Assembly (NCBI GenBank): GCA_030544235.1
Contig: CM060468.1
Location: 10,279,258-10,343,257 of the forward strand
DNA: 64,000 bases
Origin: Lepturacanthus savala
Taxonomy: Eukaryota; Chordata; Actinopteri; Scombriformes; Trichiuridae
Direction: 5' to 3'
The notes under the pieces are model-generated. The model saw only the letters and a list, made by a program, of their open reading frames with translations. It made no database searches and was not told the origin of the DNA. How positions within the stretch are numbered: the stretch's first letter is position 1; the number at the start of each line of letters is the position of its first letter. Position numbers and translations under genes: made by a program. This document shows positions 12,780-24,411 of this stretch, piece by piece.

Positions 12780-13410
12780 CATGAATATCTGCTATATATG
12801 AGACTATACCAGACCATTTCACTGCACTGTATTGGGGCAATCAGCTTTTTTTCCCCTATAAAAAGCTGCAAATCAGTGGAACGCCTAGCCTGGTGATGTG
12901 AGGAGCTGCAGCTCTATCAGCAGTTTCAAAACAAACTTAAAATGTCTGTTAAAAGCTGCTCAGCTCTGTACTCACTGACCTTTAATTGTGTTTGTAGCTA
13001 ATAGTTTTTAATTGTAAACTGCTCCTCTTAAGCAATGTTATGTGTAGTATTTTCCTGCTTGTCTTGTCTCGCGTTGTTTGTTCATCACTATGATGTATCT
13101 GCCCTGCACTGTTTGTTATTGTGCTTCCTTTGACAAGCTGACTCTGTTGTGTCAGTTTGTAATTTCGTTTTAAGCGTTTTATCATGTTTCTTCTTGTACA
13201 TCTTTGTGCTGTAATACGTCTCTACCTTGTACAGTTTGTTATTACCCGTTTTGTTCTGACCTGCCAAAGGGAACTGCAGATGCGAATCAGCTTTAGCTAT
13301 AATACGGTACGGTGCATCAAATGGTGACATTCATGTTTTTTTTTTTTTTATTTTTACTGTGCATGTCCCTTTTTAAATAAATGAATTAAATTAAATTAAT
13401 TCATTGCTGG
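12780..13410 (+). pseudogene. LINE ORF2 carboxy terminus plus 3' UTR, degraded
   Basis: The plus strand reads QWNA, an in-frame TAG at 12886-12888, then PGDVRSCSSISSFKTNLK (from 12889), and stops at 12976-12978. This is the usual LINE carboxy-terminal pattern 'WNxLPxxVRxxxxxxxFKxxLK', with the Leu replaced by a stop. The 400 bp after the stop is non-coding and ends in an AAATAAATGAATTAAATTAA-type tail near 13375-13400, consistent with a LINE 3' end. Everything upstream of the carboxy terminus is missing, as expected of a 5'-truncated insertion. It lies opposite in orientation to the LINE at 9140-9965 and differs from it in sequence. Confidence 0.65.
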
Positions 13411-13817
13411 TGTTTTCCCTCACTCTCATCTTCTCACAGCAGAGTGTGTAGGTGGTACAGAGTACATGATGGCTGATTAAATAGTACAAGCAGCCAATAC
13501 TAGAGGCTTCATTAGTCATAAAAGGCCAATTCACCAACAATTAAAACCAGCTTCACTGACTTTAATGACAACACACAGACACCATGAGCTCCACCACTTT
13601 ATGAGATAAAATAATCCAAGACTATTAAAGGAAATATAGAAAGTGAGATTGGGTAACAGAGGGGATAAAGCTTGGTCTCTGAGGATAGACACATGTTTGG
13701 TGGTATGTAAAGGCCTCAAAAAAAAAAAAACACATACACGAGAGTGAATGTTAGTGTTCAGGAGGAGGGCAGTGGTATGTCTGTATGTCCTTATACAGTA
13801 TATATAGCTACTGTAAA

Positions 13818-13995
13818 TGGGTCTTTATTGTCATTGCAGATTGTACAATGAAATTGAAATGCAACTCCTTATTAGCGCAAGGTAAAAACATAAGATAAAA
13901 GCATATTATAAGACAGAATGCACAGTCAAGACACCCATACTTTAATACTCTGATTGGATTCATCAATGAACTGTTATTACACCAATATAAAATCA
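13818..13995 (-). mobile_element. LINE-type 3' tail fragment
   Basis: The minus strand contains TTTCATTGTACAATCTGCAA followed by TGACAATAAAGACC. This resembles the 3' terminus ('...TGTACAA...TGACAATAAAG...') of many L2/CR1-like fish elements. It has no coding content, and its inner boundary is uncertain. Confidence 0.45.
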
Positions 13996-14277
13996 TGGGA
14001 TTAATCTACAGGAACAAGTTAAAATTGTAAATCCGCTCTATTTCCAAATCCAATATTTAAGATCAACGTTTTGTGCAAATTTGACACTGTGATAGAGAAT
14101 TGTTGCATATCTATAATGATAACTTCCTTAATGTTATATTTGCATTAATTAACTTTGATAGTGCAGTGCCTATAGGAAGTATGTATTCCTATAGGAAGTT
14201 TATATATATATATTTTTGGTGGACTTATGATAAATCTCTTCATACTGTAACAACCAGGAGGTGTTACTGTTATGTGT

Positions 14278-14669
14278 TTATAAATAAATGAGTTTAAGCC
14301 CAGATTCGGTTCTGTTAGGTGATAGTGCTGGGATTTCCTGAGGGACTATGAACGCATCTTGGAATAGCAAGCTGCAGCAAGTGTGCATCTTCTGAAAGAA
14401 GAAAAGAAAGCGGCACTTGTGAACCTTTCTTATGAAGTTTGTTGTTTTGGTGGTTTTTGAGAGACATTACAATACTTTCATTATATTGTATGCACAATCA
14501 GTGCAGAAAGAAATGGCACCACGGAGCTTTGAATTCTAATGAAAGTGCTGGGAAGCAACATGAGGAGGAGCGCCGGGATACAGAGCTTTACACTGAAAGT
14601 GGTGCTCCAGGATAGCACTGTGATATGCAAGTCTATGGGATTTTAACTTTTAATAATATTGATGTTTTG
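14278..14669 (+). repeat. Unclassified interspersed repeat, copy 1
   Basis: This segment is homologous, in opposite orientation, to 38694-38998. Shared blocks include TCTGTTAGGTGATAG, GCTGGGATTTCCTGA, GCTGGGAAGCAACATGAG, GATAGCACTGTGATA and GGGATTTTAACTTTTAAT, in the same order. Both copies begin at an ATAAATAAA-like edge and end at GATGTTTTG. Copy 1 holds an extra internal stretch of about 85 bp. No terminal inverted repeats, coding potential or promoter boxes were seen, and I do not recognise the family. Confidence 0.8.
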
Positions 14670-14918
14670 AATATCTATCAAAAAAAAAACAACAGAATAA
14701 TCCACAAAAAAAGAACACCTGTTAGAGCTATTTGACTGTACACTGACCTTCCTCCTACTGAGTGTTAAGTATGCGTCTTTAATTTGGTGAAATTTAATAA
14801 TGTTTACACTGTGCTTCACCTGAGGCTTGGAAGAAGAGCTAGAGCTTTGGTGTAGTGCGACTATTTAACTTCCCTGGATAATAATTTATAATCTGGTTAG
14901 TGATGCTTCTGTTTGGGT

Positions 14919-15138
14919 TTACTGGCATTCTTTTTTTTGTCTTTTTGCCTTTATTTGATAATGAAGTAGAGACAGACAGGAAGGTGGGAGGCAGAGAGTG
15001 GGGGAACAACATGCAGGAAAGGGTCGTCTGATGCAGGATTTAATCTGGGGCCACCTGGGGTGAGGGCAATAGCCTCTATATAGGGGGTGGCCGTTAACCA
15101 CTGCCCCATTCGCCACCCTGAAGTTACTGGCATTCTTT
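14919..15138 (-). mobile_element. tRNA-type SINE with intact 15-bp target-site duplication
   Basis: The direct repeat TTACTGGCATTCTTT occurs perfectly at 14919-14933 and 15124-15138 and encloses a 190-bp unit. Read on the minus strand, the unit starts with a tRNA-like head: GGGTGGCGAATGGGGCAGTG, then a B-box-like AGATTAAATCC. It continues into a C/T-rich body and ends in AAATAAAGGCAAAAAGAC plus an A-run (the T-run after 14930). Head, body, A-rich tail and flanking duplication together define a retroposed SINE. The body matches a SINE that is very common in fish as I remember it. Confidence 0.85.
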
Positions 15139-15221
15139 AACACTTGTCCTCATGTATGTCCTGACTCATTTATATTGCAACAGTTCATATGAGTTCACCA
15201 ACCATATGTCACCTATTGTCA

Positions 15222-15547
15222 TTCTTAAGTGCGATACAGCGGTTCAGTGGGTAAAGCCGTTGCCTCACAGCAATAAGGTTGCAGATTCAAGACCATGGTC
15301 TGGGACCTTTCTGTGTGGAGGTTGCATGTTCCCCTCATGTCTGCATGGATTTTCTCCAGGTTCTTCGGCTTCCTCCCATAGTCCAAAAACATGTTGAGGT
15401 TATAGGTGTGAGTGTGTGAGTGAAAGGTGTGTATGCCCCATGATAGACCGGTGGATAGCTGGAGCCTGCCTCTTGCCTGGCTCCAGCAGACCGCCGTGAC
15501 CCTAATGAGGAATAAGAGGGTATCAAAAATGACTGGCTTTCTAAAGT
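15222..15547 (+). mobile_element. SINE-like repeat with tRNA-like head
   Basis: The plus strand starts GCGATACAGCGGTTCAGTGG and has a B-box-like GATTCAAGACC near 15286. It then runs through the well-known fish/amphibian repeat body TGTGTGGAGGTTGCATGTTC ... TTTTCTCCAGGTTCTTCGGC ... CCCTAATGAGGAATAAG. Imperfect flanking repeats TTCTTAAGT (15222-15230) and TTCTAAAGT (15539-15547) could be the target-site duplication (8 of 9 match). It lies 84 bp from the SINE at 14919-15138, on the opposite strand. The family is recalled, not searched. Confidence 0.7.
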
Positions 15548-15950
15548 AAGACTTTGAGGCCTGCATAGGGTTTACCTGTCAATGCTTTGAAGTTATTTGA
15601 AACCAGAATAACCCTGTTGGGGAAACAGGATAGAGTGAGGTTGATGCCTGACGAAATTTACATGCCAGTAGTGGTTGGATGACCTTTATCAATTTTAACA
15701 TGTTTTGTTCTAGAGTGGTCTAAGAACAAAAGTTCTGTAGTGGATCAATCCCTGTCTTTTGTCTCGCTCTCCTTCAACTCTGTTTCCCTAAGTCATCATG
15801 TCTGCTTTCATCTCTTCTCATTGTGCATTGATGATTCATGAAGTTATGTGGTACAGTGCTGGATGTGAGAATTTTAGACATTCCGACCATCCCGATTTAG
15901 CATGCAGGGCCTGAGGAACAATGCCTTTCGATTAGACCCGGTTTTGTAGA

Positions 15951-16040
15951 AGAGGGAATGACATTGATTGGCCAAGGGAATGGGGATTGACATTGATTGG
16001 TCCTGGTTTGTTTGTGCAGGCAGGAAGTGATTTGCATAAT
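15951..16040. promoter_or_regulatory. Possible compact regulatory module: duplicated CCAAT-type sites plus octamer
   Basis: The 13-mer TGACATTGATTGG occurs at 15959-15971 and again at 15988-16000, giving two ATTGG (inverted CCAAT) cores 29 bp apart. A perfect octamer ATTTGCAT follows at 16030-16037, with GGAAGTG just upstream. The duplication and motifs are visible; regulatory activity is inference. Confidence 0.3.
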
Positions 16041-16199
16041 GCAGACATTTGCAGTCTGCCGAGGCTTTGTACGTGGTAAACCAGGCCAGAATATAAAAAT
16101 CTGGACTTAAAAATCACAGGGTTGGAATATATGGATCGTTGTATACTTGTATGTTCATTGAGACCATAACCTTTGTCAGTTTAACAACACAAGAGAACA

Positions 16200-16650
16200 G
16201 TAGTACTTAAGAGACCTGCCTGCAAATAGAGAAAGAGAAGGAGGAGAGATACATCAAAAAGACAGTGATGATACACGTTCGCCACGTACCCAAGAAAGAG
16301 GAGTAAAAACAGAAGAAACAAGTAAGAAAATAAGTGAGACAGATGAAAGAGAAACAACGAAATAAAGGTCTGGGTGAGAAAGAAGAAATGCCTGAGGATG
16401 AGAGGGGTAGAGGAGACAAGGGAGGGAATCAAGAGGAGACAAAATAAAAGAAAGTAAGAGAAGGCAGGAGGAAAAAAAAGAGCAGACAGGAGAGAACAGA
16501 GGGAGTTGTGTGTCTTCTGGTTGTCTTTGTTTACTGTGACAGGGACAGGTGGAGGCTGACAGCCGGACCTTTACAGAGAGCCAGTTAAATAAAAGAGGGG
16601 ATGGAGGGATGGAAATGAGCAGAAAGAGAAGAACAAAAGAAGAAGGGAGA
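16200..16650. repeat. Purine-biased block
   Basis: The plus strand is mostly G and A, with short interruptions. The minus-strand frames at 16181-16442 are stop-poor only because of the bias (Leu/Phe/Ser-rich) and are not genes. Confidence 0.65.
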
Positions 16651-18203
16651 CTCCAAGACTAAATGCCAGTCCCCAAATGGCTGCCAAACCCTTCTGTTCT
16701 CTTCCTGCACAGAGTTGTAGTACCATGTGGTTGATCAGCACTATAGATCAAACTGCTGTGATTAATTTGAGTACCTCTTTGTCTTTCTACTTTATGCATT
16801 ACTTGTTTTGACTGCAGTGCAGAGATGATATGGTTGAACCATGAGTGAAAGTGCGCAATTAACTTAGATTTTTAGCAGCGTAGCGCTGGATATCTGTTGG
16901 TGTCAACGGTCAGGCAGTCAACCTCTGTCTGGACTAAAAAATTACAACAACCAGATGGACTTCTATAACATATTTTGTGTGGACATTTACGGTGCCAAAA
17001 GGATTAATTTGAACGCCTTTGTTAATCTACACTTCCCCTGTACCACCACTAGCAGGTTAAACACATAATAATGGATTGGCACACAATTTCTTGCAAAGAC
17101 TGCACATTGTATCGATACTTCCCACAAAATTAAATTTAACCGAGCAACGTCGGGGATCTTTGCCAGGTTTTTATCAAATAAATATTACACACATTCAACT
17201 CTCATCTGCATGTTTGAGTTGTTCCAGACATTCAGATGTATTTTGAATGTGGGCTCTACGTGGACGACATTTTGTACAGATGTTCATGGTTTAGATAATC
17301 TACATTTATTTGCACTTGCACTTTCACATTGATAGGGGCACCACCTCAGTCAGTTAATTAATGAATAAAGGGAAGGGGGAAGTTAATTCAACATTAATTC
17401 TTAATCACAGGTAGATGTGATTTATGCCTACTTGCTGAAGAACTTTGCTGTAGAGGGGAGACCTTCTTACTCGTCCACTCGGACTCAGGGGCCGCTAGCT
17501 GCAGGACAGCGGAGTGAGGACGCCTTTGTGTCAATGCAGTGTTGAGTTTTAAAGGAGCAACTGACCTTGTTTCAAGGCGACTGTCAAAGAGTCTTCAGTC
17601 GGCTAAACTCCCAGGCGACAACAAGGCTGAGTATATCGCAGAGCATATGGGCCCGACACAGGCAGTTAAGTGTGTCCGTCTTGCTTTGGAGCCGATGCCA
17701 AGGCTATGGCTTGTAATTTTGTGGCTGAATGTTGAATATTGAACTTAATCCGGCAACATAAACTAATGTAAACTACAAGGTTTTATTGGTATAAAACTAG
17801 AAAATAAAGGAAAACAATTCTTCAGTTCATACTGACACAGATCAGGCCAAATTGTGCATGTACTTTATGTCTAACAGCAAAGTTTGTGACCTCAGTATTG
17901 AGGACTAGCCTATAGGCCTATAGACTATTGATTCTTATATTGGGAAAAAATGGTTCAGAACTTTTGAATGACAGCTAATATATCCTAGGGAATTATTTTA
18001 ATAGGGATTGCAAACTTGAATCATTGTGGTCAATTAATCTTGATTACAAGTTGTAGGTAATAATAATGTAAAAACATTCAGAACTGGTCCTACTGCTAAC
18101 AAATAAACTGTGAAATAAGACCACCAAGATCATTCTGTTGTGGTCTGGCCTCTTCTGTAGTGTTGCTGAAACCTGGCTGAACACAAGCCATTTAGAAATG
18201 GCT
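16651..18203. other. Non-coding, no recognised gene
   Basis: No domain-bearing frame was found. 17420-17720 is relatively GC-rich and high-complexity, and could be conserved or an old insertion. A 14-bp palindrome, CTATAGGCCTATAG, sits at 17910-17923. Confidence 0.45.
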
Positions 18204-18225
18204 CCTGTTGTGACGTCACAACAGG
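18204..18225. promoter_or_regulatory. 22-bp perfect palindrome centred on a consensus CRE
   Basis: CCTGTTGTGAC (18204-18214) is followed directly by its exact reverse complement. The centre is TGACGTCA (18211-18218), the full CREB/ATF consensus site. A perfect 22-bp palindrome around an eight-base site is unusual; use as an enhancer is inference. Confidence 0.5.
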
Positions 18226-19170
18226 CCTGTTTCTCTGACCAACCCCAACTCTCTGAGGGTCTGACATTCTGGACAACACCAGGTGAAGCTCAAATGAGTG
18301 GGGGACTTAGCAGGAAGTGGGAAGGGGGAATGGGGCTTTTCAGTGTGAGTGTGTGAGAAGGCAGACTGCATTGCTGCTACAGGTCTAATTAAGTGCTTTT
18401 GGACCATAACACCATCCAAATTTGAAAGGGAACCACAGAAATTTAAATACGGCAAAACAGGGCCCTGTTAATGTCATCAAAATGTAAATGACTATTGGGT
18501 AAAGTAGTAAATGCAAAAAAACAGCACTTAAGGTGGCAACGTCCTATATGAAATACAGTCTCTCATAAATAGTTTTGCATATTTTAGGTTTCACTATCTG
18601 TAGTCAATAGATGGCAGTTACAGTAAGGAATGTACTACCTCTGCATTTTGGTATTTCATTCTTTGTTTATAGGAGTTGGAGCATTTTACAAGAAAACAGT
18701 TGCTGACTAATACCAGCTGGCTTCTGGAATGATTGGACAACTAATTCACATTAATTCAGACGTGAGTTCTAACAGGGAACAAAACAGTGTTAATTTAACT
18801 CTGGAATGCACTTCTCAGATTTATTGCGGTCTCTGGAGATAAGTGAGCACAAAGGCGAGTCTCTTAACACTCCATCGGTTTTGTCTCTTCAGTTCAAATG
18901 ACCCAAGGGTCATTTGTGCTTTTAGTTCAGATGTTAATTTAGATATTTTGTCAGCCAAAGCCTCTCAGGGTGGGCTTTTTGAGAGCGCCAGTGTTGCACG
19001 AGTGTTTGTGTTCAACCCAATAAAACTGGAACATATTCTTGAGGGATGTTTGTTAAACTAAAACGAAACTCGATACAAGTAAAATCATACAATGTAGCAA
19101 TGGAATCAAAACAATTCATATCAAACTGAATAAAATATTGAATTTATTTGAACTTTAATCGTAAACTATG
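18226..19170. other. Non-coding, no recognised feature
   Basis: Nothing recognised. Short frames such as 18843-19061 lack domains. Confidence 0.45.
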
Positions 19171-19174
19171 TGTT

Positions 19175-19175
19175 T

Positions 19176-19214
<39 letters not shown>

Positions 19215-19329
19215 GTATATATATTGCACACTTCTTCAGTTAATAGGTTGCAGTCATGTTAAATGGGGTAAACATCTCTCTTGCACACTCTTTCTGACAC
19301 GCACACATGCACACACGCACACACGCACA
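19175..19329. repeat. (TA)n with TG interruptions, then a (CA)-rich run
   Basis: The TA-rich tract is at about 19175-19224 and the imperfect CACA/CACG run at about 19297-19329. Confidence 0.85.
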
Positions 19330-19379
19330 AAGACCATCCTTTGAACCTATAGGGTATTATGGGATTGTCTCAAAGCGAT

Positions 19380-20010
19380 TACAGAGGATCAGGGGTAAGG
19401 AAAAAAAAAAACAAAAACAAAACAAAGATGCACATACAAGCTACCACACACACGCATGTGCACACGCATGCAAAGAAAAATCACTGGCATGCAGATAAAC
19501 ACGCACGTCAAGCCAGGAAGTTCGGCCTCTTTGACAGGGATAATCCTACGGCACCGAGAGAGGGTAAAGTTAGGAAGAGACGATCCCAAACCCGGAAAAG
19601 CCGATTAGAGGCTGAGGGAACAAAACCCAGGCAGCTGGAGAGGGAAGAGGAGAAACAAGTAGCAGAACACCAAAGCCAAGCCAACCCTGACACAAGAGGC
19701 CGGTTATGCCTTATAGACCTTGAAGACAGAAGGGCAGGGGGAATGGATACAGAGCACAAAGACAGATTGCAGGGAGGGAAAAAGGCCTACTGCAGAGAGA
19801 CAGGAAGGTGGAGAGTAGAGGATTGGAGGTATGAGGCGAGGAACGAATGAGGAGAGTGATGAATTAAAGGTAAAGGGCTGAGAGAAAGAGAGATGGGGAG
19901 AAGGCGAGGAGAAGGAGGGGAAAAAAGCAAAGATAGAGACAAGGAGATGGAGAAGATGAGAAGGAAAAGAGAGCCAGACACTGAGTATTATCATAAATTG
20001 AAGGAATAAA
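19380..20010. repeat. Purine-biased block, about 600 bp
   Basis: The plus strand is strongly G/A-biased. It yields a 163-codon Arg/Lys/Glu-rich frame (19359-19850) and Ser/Leu/Phe-rich frames on the other strand. None shows a domain, and none is treated as coding. Confidence 0.65.
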
Positions 20011-20054
20011 GAAAGTGCTGTCGTTGATTGCTGTCTCCCTATTTCTCTCTGGCT

Positions 20055-20101
20055 GACACACACACACACACACACACACAAAAAAACATGCACACACACA
20101 C
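20055..20101. repeat. (AC)n microsatellite
   Basis: CA run at 20055-20080, then an A-run, then a shorter CA run at 20091-20101. Confidence 0.9.
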
Positions 20102-20109
20102 CACAGGAA

Positions 20110-22895
20110 AGGGATGGTTAGAGAATGTGGAGAAAAGCTTCACCATTTTGGGTTTGATCTTCCAGACACGTAAGAAAATATCTTCACTTTTTTCACCCAT
20201 TTCTAGTGCTGTCAAGTGATTAAATATATGAATCCAGTTAATTACATGCTTCGTGATTAATTCATCTAAATGAATCGTATATATCAATGTTTCCCATGAG
20301 AAGCATTTCATATTTCAAATCAAATATAAATATATTTTGTTAGATAATTGAATCAGTAGATAATTAACTTGATGATTTAACCTCTGTTTACGCCTGTTTT
20401 ACTTGATGTTTTTTATCCTTGTATGTTTTGCTTGCCTGTTTTAAACTGAAATACTTTTTCTAAAAAACTTTTTTATGCTTGTATGTATTCCTTGGTTGCA
20501 TGCCATCCTTGGAAATGAGGCTTGCCCTCAACGATACATCCCATATTATAGATTCAGAACATTTTTTTTACTGTTCATACGTAATAATAACAATTAAAAG
20601 ATGCATTTTAATTGAGGAATAATTTAGCAATTTAGACGGTTAATATATCAGAGGTAGACTTACTCTGTTTGCATCTGGGCCTGGTCTGTACACCTGTTTG
20701 CGATGGCTTGATGAGACGCTGCTCGCCGTAGCAACTTTAAGCTAGCTCTGACCTCTGAGCTCCCTGCAACGTGCCTCTGGTTATGGCTCTGGTGAATACA
20801 GCCACAGCTGTGGTTATGCACTATGCAGGTGAATAAATAATTTTAAAAAAATGATCACCTGTCGGAAGAATATTTGGAAGGATAGAGCAAAACCGAGACT
20901 GCTGTTTCGCTGATTAGTCAATACCAGCCAGGGAATTCATGGGTCGGTTTGTATGCAATCTTAACAAAGAGTCAGTCAAGATAACTCTACCCTCAGTCAC
21001 CAACCAGGTCAGATAATATAATGGTATTTATTGCATTTTATCAAGTTAGTCATTAATTTGCATCTTTAGCTTCCTTCTAACAAATAAAACGGTTTGTTAA
21101 AGGGGTAAGTAAAAGTTATGATTATGCAGTGTAATAGAACTATAGCTTCATAACCTGGGTTATTTGTGTTGAGAAGATGTAGTGATGAGTAGTTCCAACT
21201 CCTTCCTACTTTGTAGTGACATATGGGGTTAAAGGGTGTCATAATGTGTGAATAATCTTCATTTATTTTTTTTCACTTGTTTTTGTTCTATCGTTAATCA
21301 AAACGAACGCTTGATTTTTAGCTATTTCTTCACATCTCTGTTTTGTCATTTTCTTCATTTCTGCCCCTCGCTTTCAGTCTTTCTCTGTCCCACTGTCTTT
21401 TTTTTTTTTTCCTGCTCTTCCCAACCTCCTTTTTCCTTTTTCTCTCTATTTGTCCCAGGGCTGTAGGGGTTGTAGCATCGGCAATTCCATCCAGTGATAA
21501 GGGCTGTTATAGAATGAGTCTGACACCGGAGGGGTCATAATGCGTCGGAAGCAATAAACCCGCACAAACACGCTGGAGCACACGCGCGCACACACAATCA
21601 CACGGACAGGGATCGATACTATCTCTCTCTATAGTAAAATGGTGTGCAGATACCAGCAGTGATAGATGGATGGGGGATGCGGTTAACTCCTGGAAATATA
21701 GACAGATAGATAGGACATAGAAAGACTCCCATAACAAGGCTGGATTACATGTTCTAGCGAGTTGCTCGCCTTCTCCATCACCACGGAGTCCGCAGCATCG
21801 GAGCTGAGGTTACACTTGTCATTTCAATTGGATGTGTTCGCTATAATCACGAGGACTGGATTTAATGAGGGTATATTGGGTGCCCTTTTTTTTTGTGTTC
21901 AGTTGCGTTCATTATTTTTTTTTTTCCTTCTCGCTATCCCTTTCTGTCGCCTTAGCGACCACAAATATGAGCATGACCATGCCTGAAAGTGACTTTAAAC
22001 CATCACATAGCAACACGATTTTGTTATTGTGCATCTCGTTCTGTCACTTCATGATGTTGCGGCAAGATTGGATGATAAATACTGCAATTATTAAACAACA
22101 CTGACAGAGATGAGTGTTGTTGGCCATTGTCCCTCATATATCTTCCAGAGGAATACTTGCATGTCTAAACCATCTGTTCGAGGGACAAAGACCAAAACAC
22201 TGGACAATATCTCAACAGAAAAAACTCTTTTATGGCCGTTTATGTAATTTAAAAAAATTGTCCATTTCCGTGAAACAAAGATTCATAATTTTTTATTTAT
22301 TTTTTTTTTTAATAATGTCTGACAACAGATTTTATTAAGTTCAGTGTATTTTCACACTTGTTGATAACCCAGTGCCTAGTGGGAGGCAGGCTCTTGCCTC
22401 AAAGTTTGCAACTGTGTAGTGAATAAGTCAACATACAAAACTGCTTTTCATCTTCATGAGGGAAATGCACGGGATACATTACATATTGAAACAATCATCC
22501 ATTGTGCTCCTTCATTGTTTTTTTATAGGACAGTATAAGAAACCCTTAATGTGTATTAGCTTGTATTAGCTTTTCCACTGAAAATCTTGACAGGGGAGAG
22601 TGGGAAAAAGAAAAAAAACGGAATAGCCAGCTATAAGTGGTATGGATTTAACCTGATTTTAACTCTGAACTGGTCGCCCCCGGCTGAATTTATCATCAGG
22701 CCTCCCAGATTGTACCAGATCGGTTGCCGTTTAATATAGAAGTGCACAATAACAAACTTGGGGCAGACGAGAGAGGGTGTTTCTGTGGACGGAATTTTTG
22801 GAAATCAGGGTAATCAACCTTGATTTTATACATTTTCCGATTTGTGGGTTGGAGAAGTTGATTGAATCAGCAGCCTATATGACACCAGTTTAGCA
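20110..22895. other. Non-coding, mostly no recognised feature
   Basis: A T/C-rich stretch occupies about 21250-21450. Around 21740-21870 the sequence is GC-balanced and high-complexity, so conservation is possible. No gene recognised. Confidence 0.45.
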
Positions 22896-22898
22896 GGA

Positions 22899-22930
22899 AG
22901 GGTGGGGGAAGGGGGGGTTGGGGGGTGGGA
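22899..22930 (+). other. Strong G-quadruplex motif
   Basis: Five G-runs of 3, 5, 7, 6 and 3 (22900-22902, 22904-22908, 22911-22917, 22920-22925, 22927-22929) are separated by loops of only 1-2 nt. Short loops and long runs predict an unusually stable quadruplex on the plus strand. Confidence 0.75.
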
Positions 22931-24100
22931 GAAACAACGAGGCAAATATAGCAAATTGAAGTGTCATAAGGATATTAATAGAGACAGGATATGGCTGCCA
23001 ATAGCCAGGGCAAATTGACAAGCAAAAATACAAAGACAGCCAGTCCAAAGCAGGCTTATCCAATGGAAACGGCAGGAAGGGTAGATGGTTAACAGCTGTT
23101 GAGATACACTTTCCCTCAATTTCTCTCATTCCACCAGTGTAGACAGACACGGTATGGTGTTTTATGACCGAGCGAGGCAAAAACAAAAGGTAAATGGAAA
23201 AATAGGCAGATTTTCATACGTGTTTGTGCAAGTGTTTGGCCTGGAATGAGGCAGAGAGAAAGAGAGTATGAAGTCTCAAATGAACTTTGTGAAAAAGCTA
23301 CAGTATATATTCCTTCAGCTCCATGTAAGGAAAGGCAATTTCAGCTCTTACGTGTTAAGCAATTTAAACCGAGCGAGAGGATAGAAAACAAAGAGTAATA
23401 TTAAGAAAAAAATGGGGAAATTCGGGCAGTGCGGCTTTGGAGAAATTAACTTCTGAGTCAATGTCAATGTGGGGAAATTTAATCGTGATGGCAAGGGGTA
23501 CAACCAGGGGAGGAAAAGGAGCATAAAAGGAGGAGAGTTAGAATGCGGCGTAATAAGAATAGGGGGGTAGACAGAGACAGAGGAGCACAAGTATTGGTAT
23601 TTCCAGCATAAACACCCGTTCTAATAGACCCAGAGAGTTGGGAGCGGGAGATCGATCAGGAGACAGAAGTCTGGGCAGATGTATGGAAGGATAATACACC
23701 TCTCACCTGCTGTGCGGCGGGCGGAGGAGGGCTGGGGGAAAGGAGGGAGGAGATTAGGAGATGACCAGACGGTGAGGATACAGAAAGAGGGCTGAGATTG
23801 AATCCTAATGCACGAAATGTATTTTTCATGAGGGGGGAATCAATAGTGATTTGGAGTTCTCTCTTTGTAGCTGGAATGAGCCGGAGTCCGAGCGAGCGGA
23901 TAGGAGGGCTATCTGGAAATATGAGAAAGGGAGGGGGTGGGGGAGAAGACTGGATAAATTGGTCGATGGTCGGATAACCGGAAAGATAAATGACAGCCAG
24001 CTGGTTATAGAGGAGGAACTTCCCAGAACTGGGCTTGGGGAGGAGGCCGAAACGTGTAAGCGGGTGTCCGTGGCTAAACTGCGCGTTGTATTGTGAGAAA
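22931..24100. repeat. Purine/G-rich region with further G-runs
   Basis: Much of the plus strand is G/A-biased. A second quadruplex-capable cluster lies at 23719-23746 (G-runs at 23719, 23729, 23734 and 23744), and dense G-runs occur at 23929-23943. The frames at 22890-23186, 23348-23590 and 23851-24096 have no domains. Confidence 0.5.
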
Positions 24101-24380
24101 TGATCGCGTGACCTCTAGAGCGAAGGCATTTATTTTGCTATTCAGGGTCATGCTGCTTTCTGCAATTTCGTGGTGATGGGATCCAGGTTTTTGCAACAGA
24201 TTCTTGTGTCCATATTTAAATATGACTGTTTACTGAACTTCCTCCCCTAATGTTATGGAAATGCAGCCATAGTAATAGTTTAACAAGTAGGGTGGCTAAA
24301 TTTACGGACATATTACATAGTGGTGATGTTTAGATATAGGATAGTATTGAAAACAATAGAAATACAAGGATTTGTAAGGC

Positions 24381-24406
<26 letters not shown>
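24381..24406. repeat. (GT)n microsatellite
   Basis: Perfect GT dinucleotides. Confidence 0.95.

Positions 24407-24411
<5 letters not shown>

Noticed and set aside
15100..15300. Possible tRNA genes (B-box-like GATTAAATCC and GATTCAAGACC)
   Set aside because: No cloverleaf or anticodon arm could be formed around them; both are heads of SINE-type elements with retroposon bodies.
19359..19850. 163-codon Arg/Lys/Glu-rich open frame
   Set aside because: It lies in purine-biased DNA where stop codons are rare on one strand; the opposite strand gives equally long Ser/Leu-rich frames. No domain.
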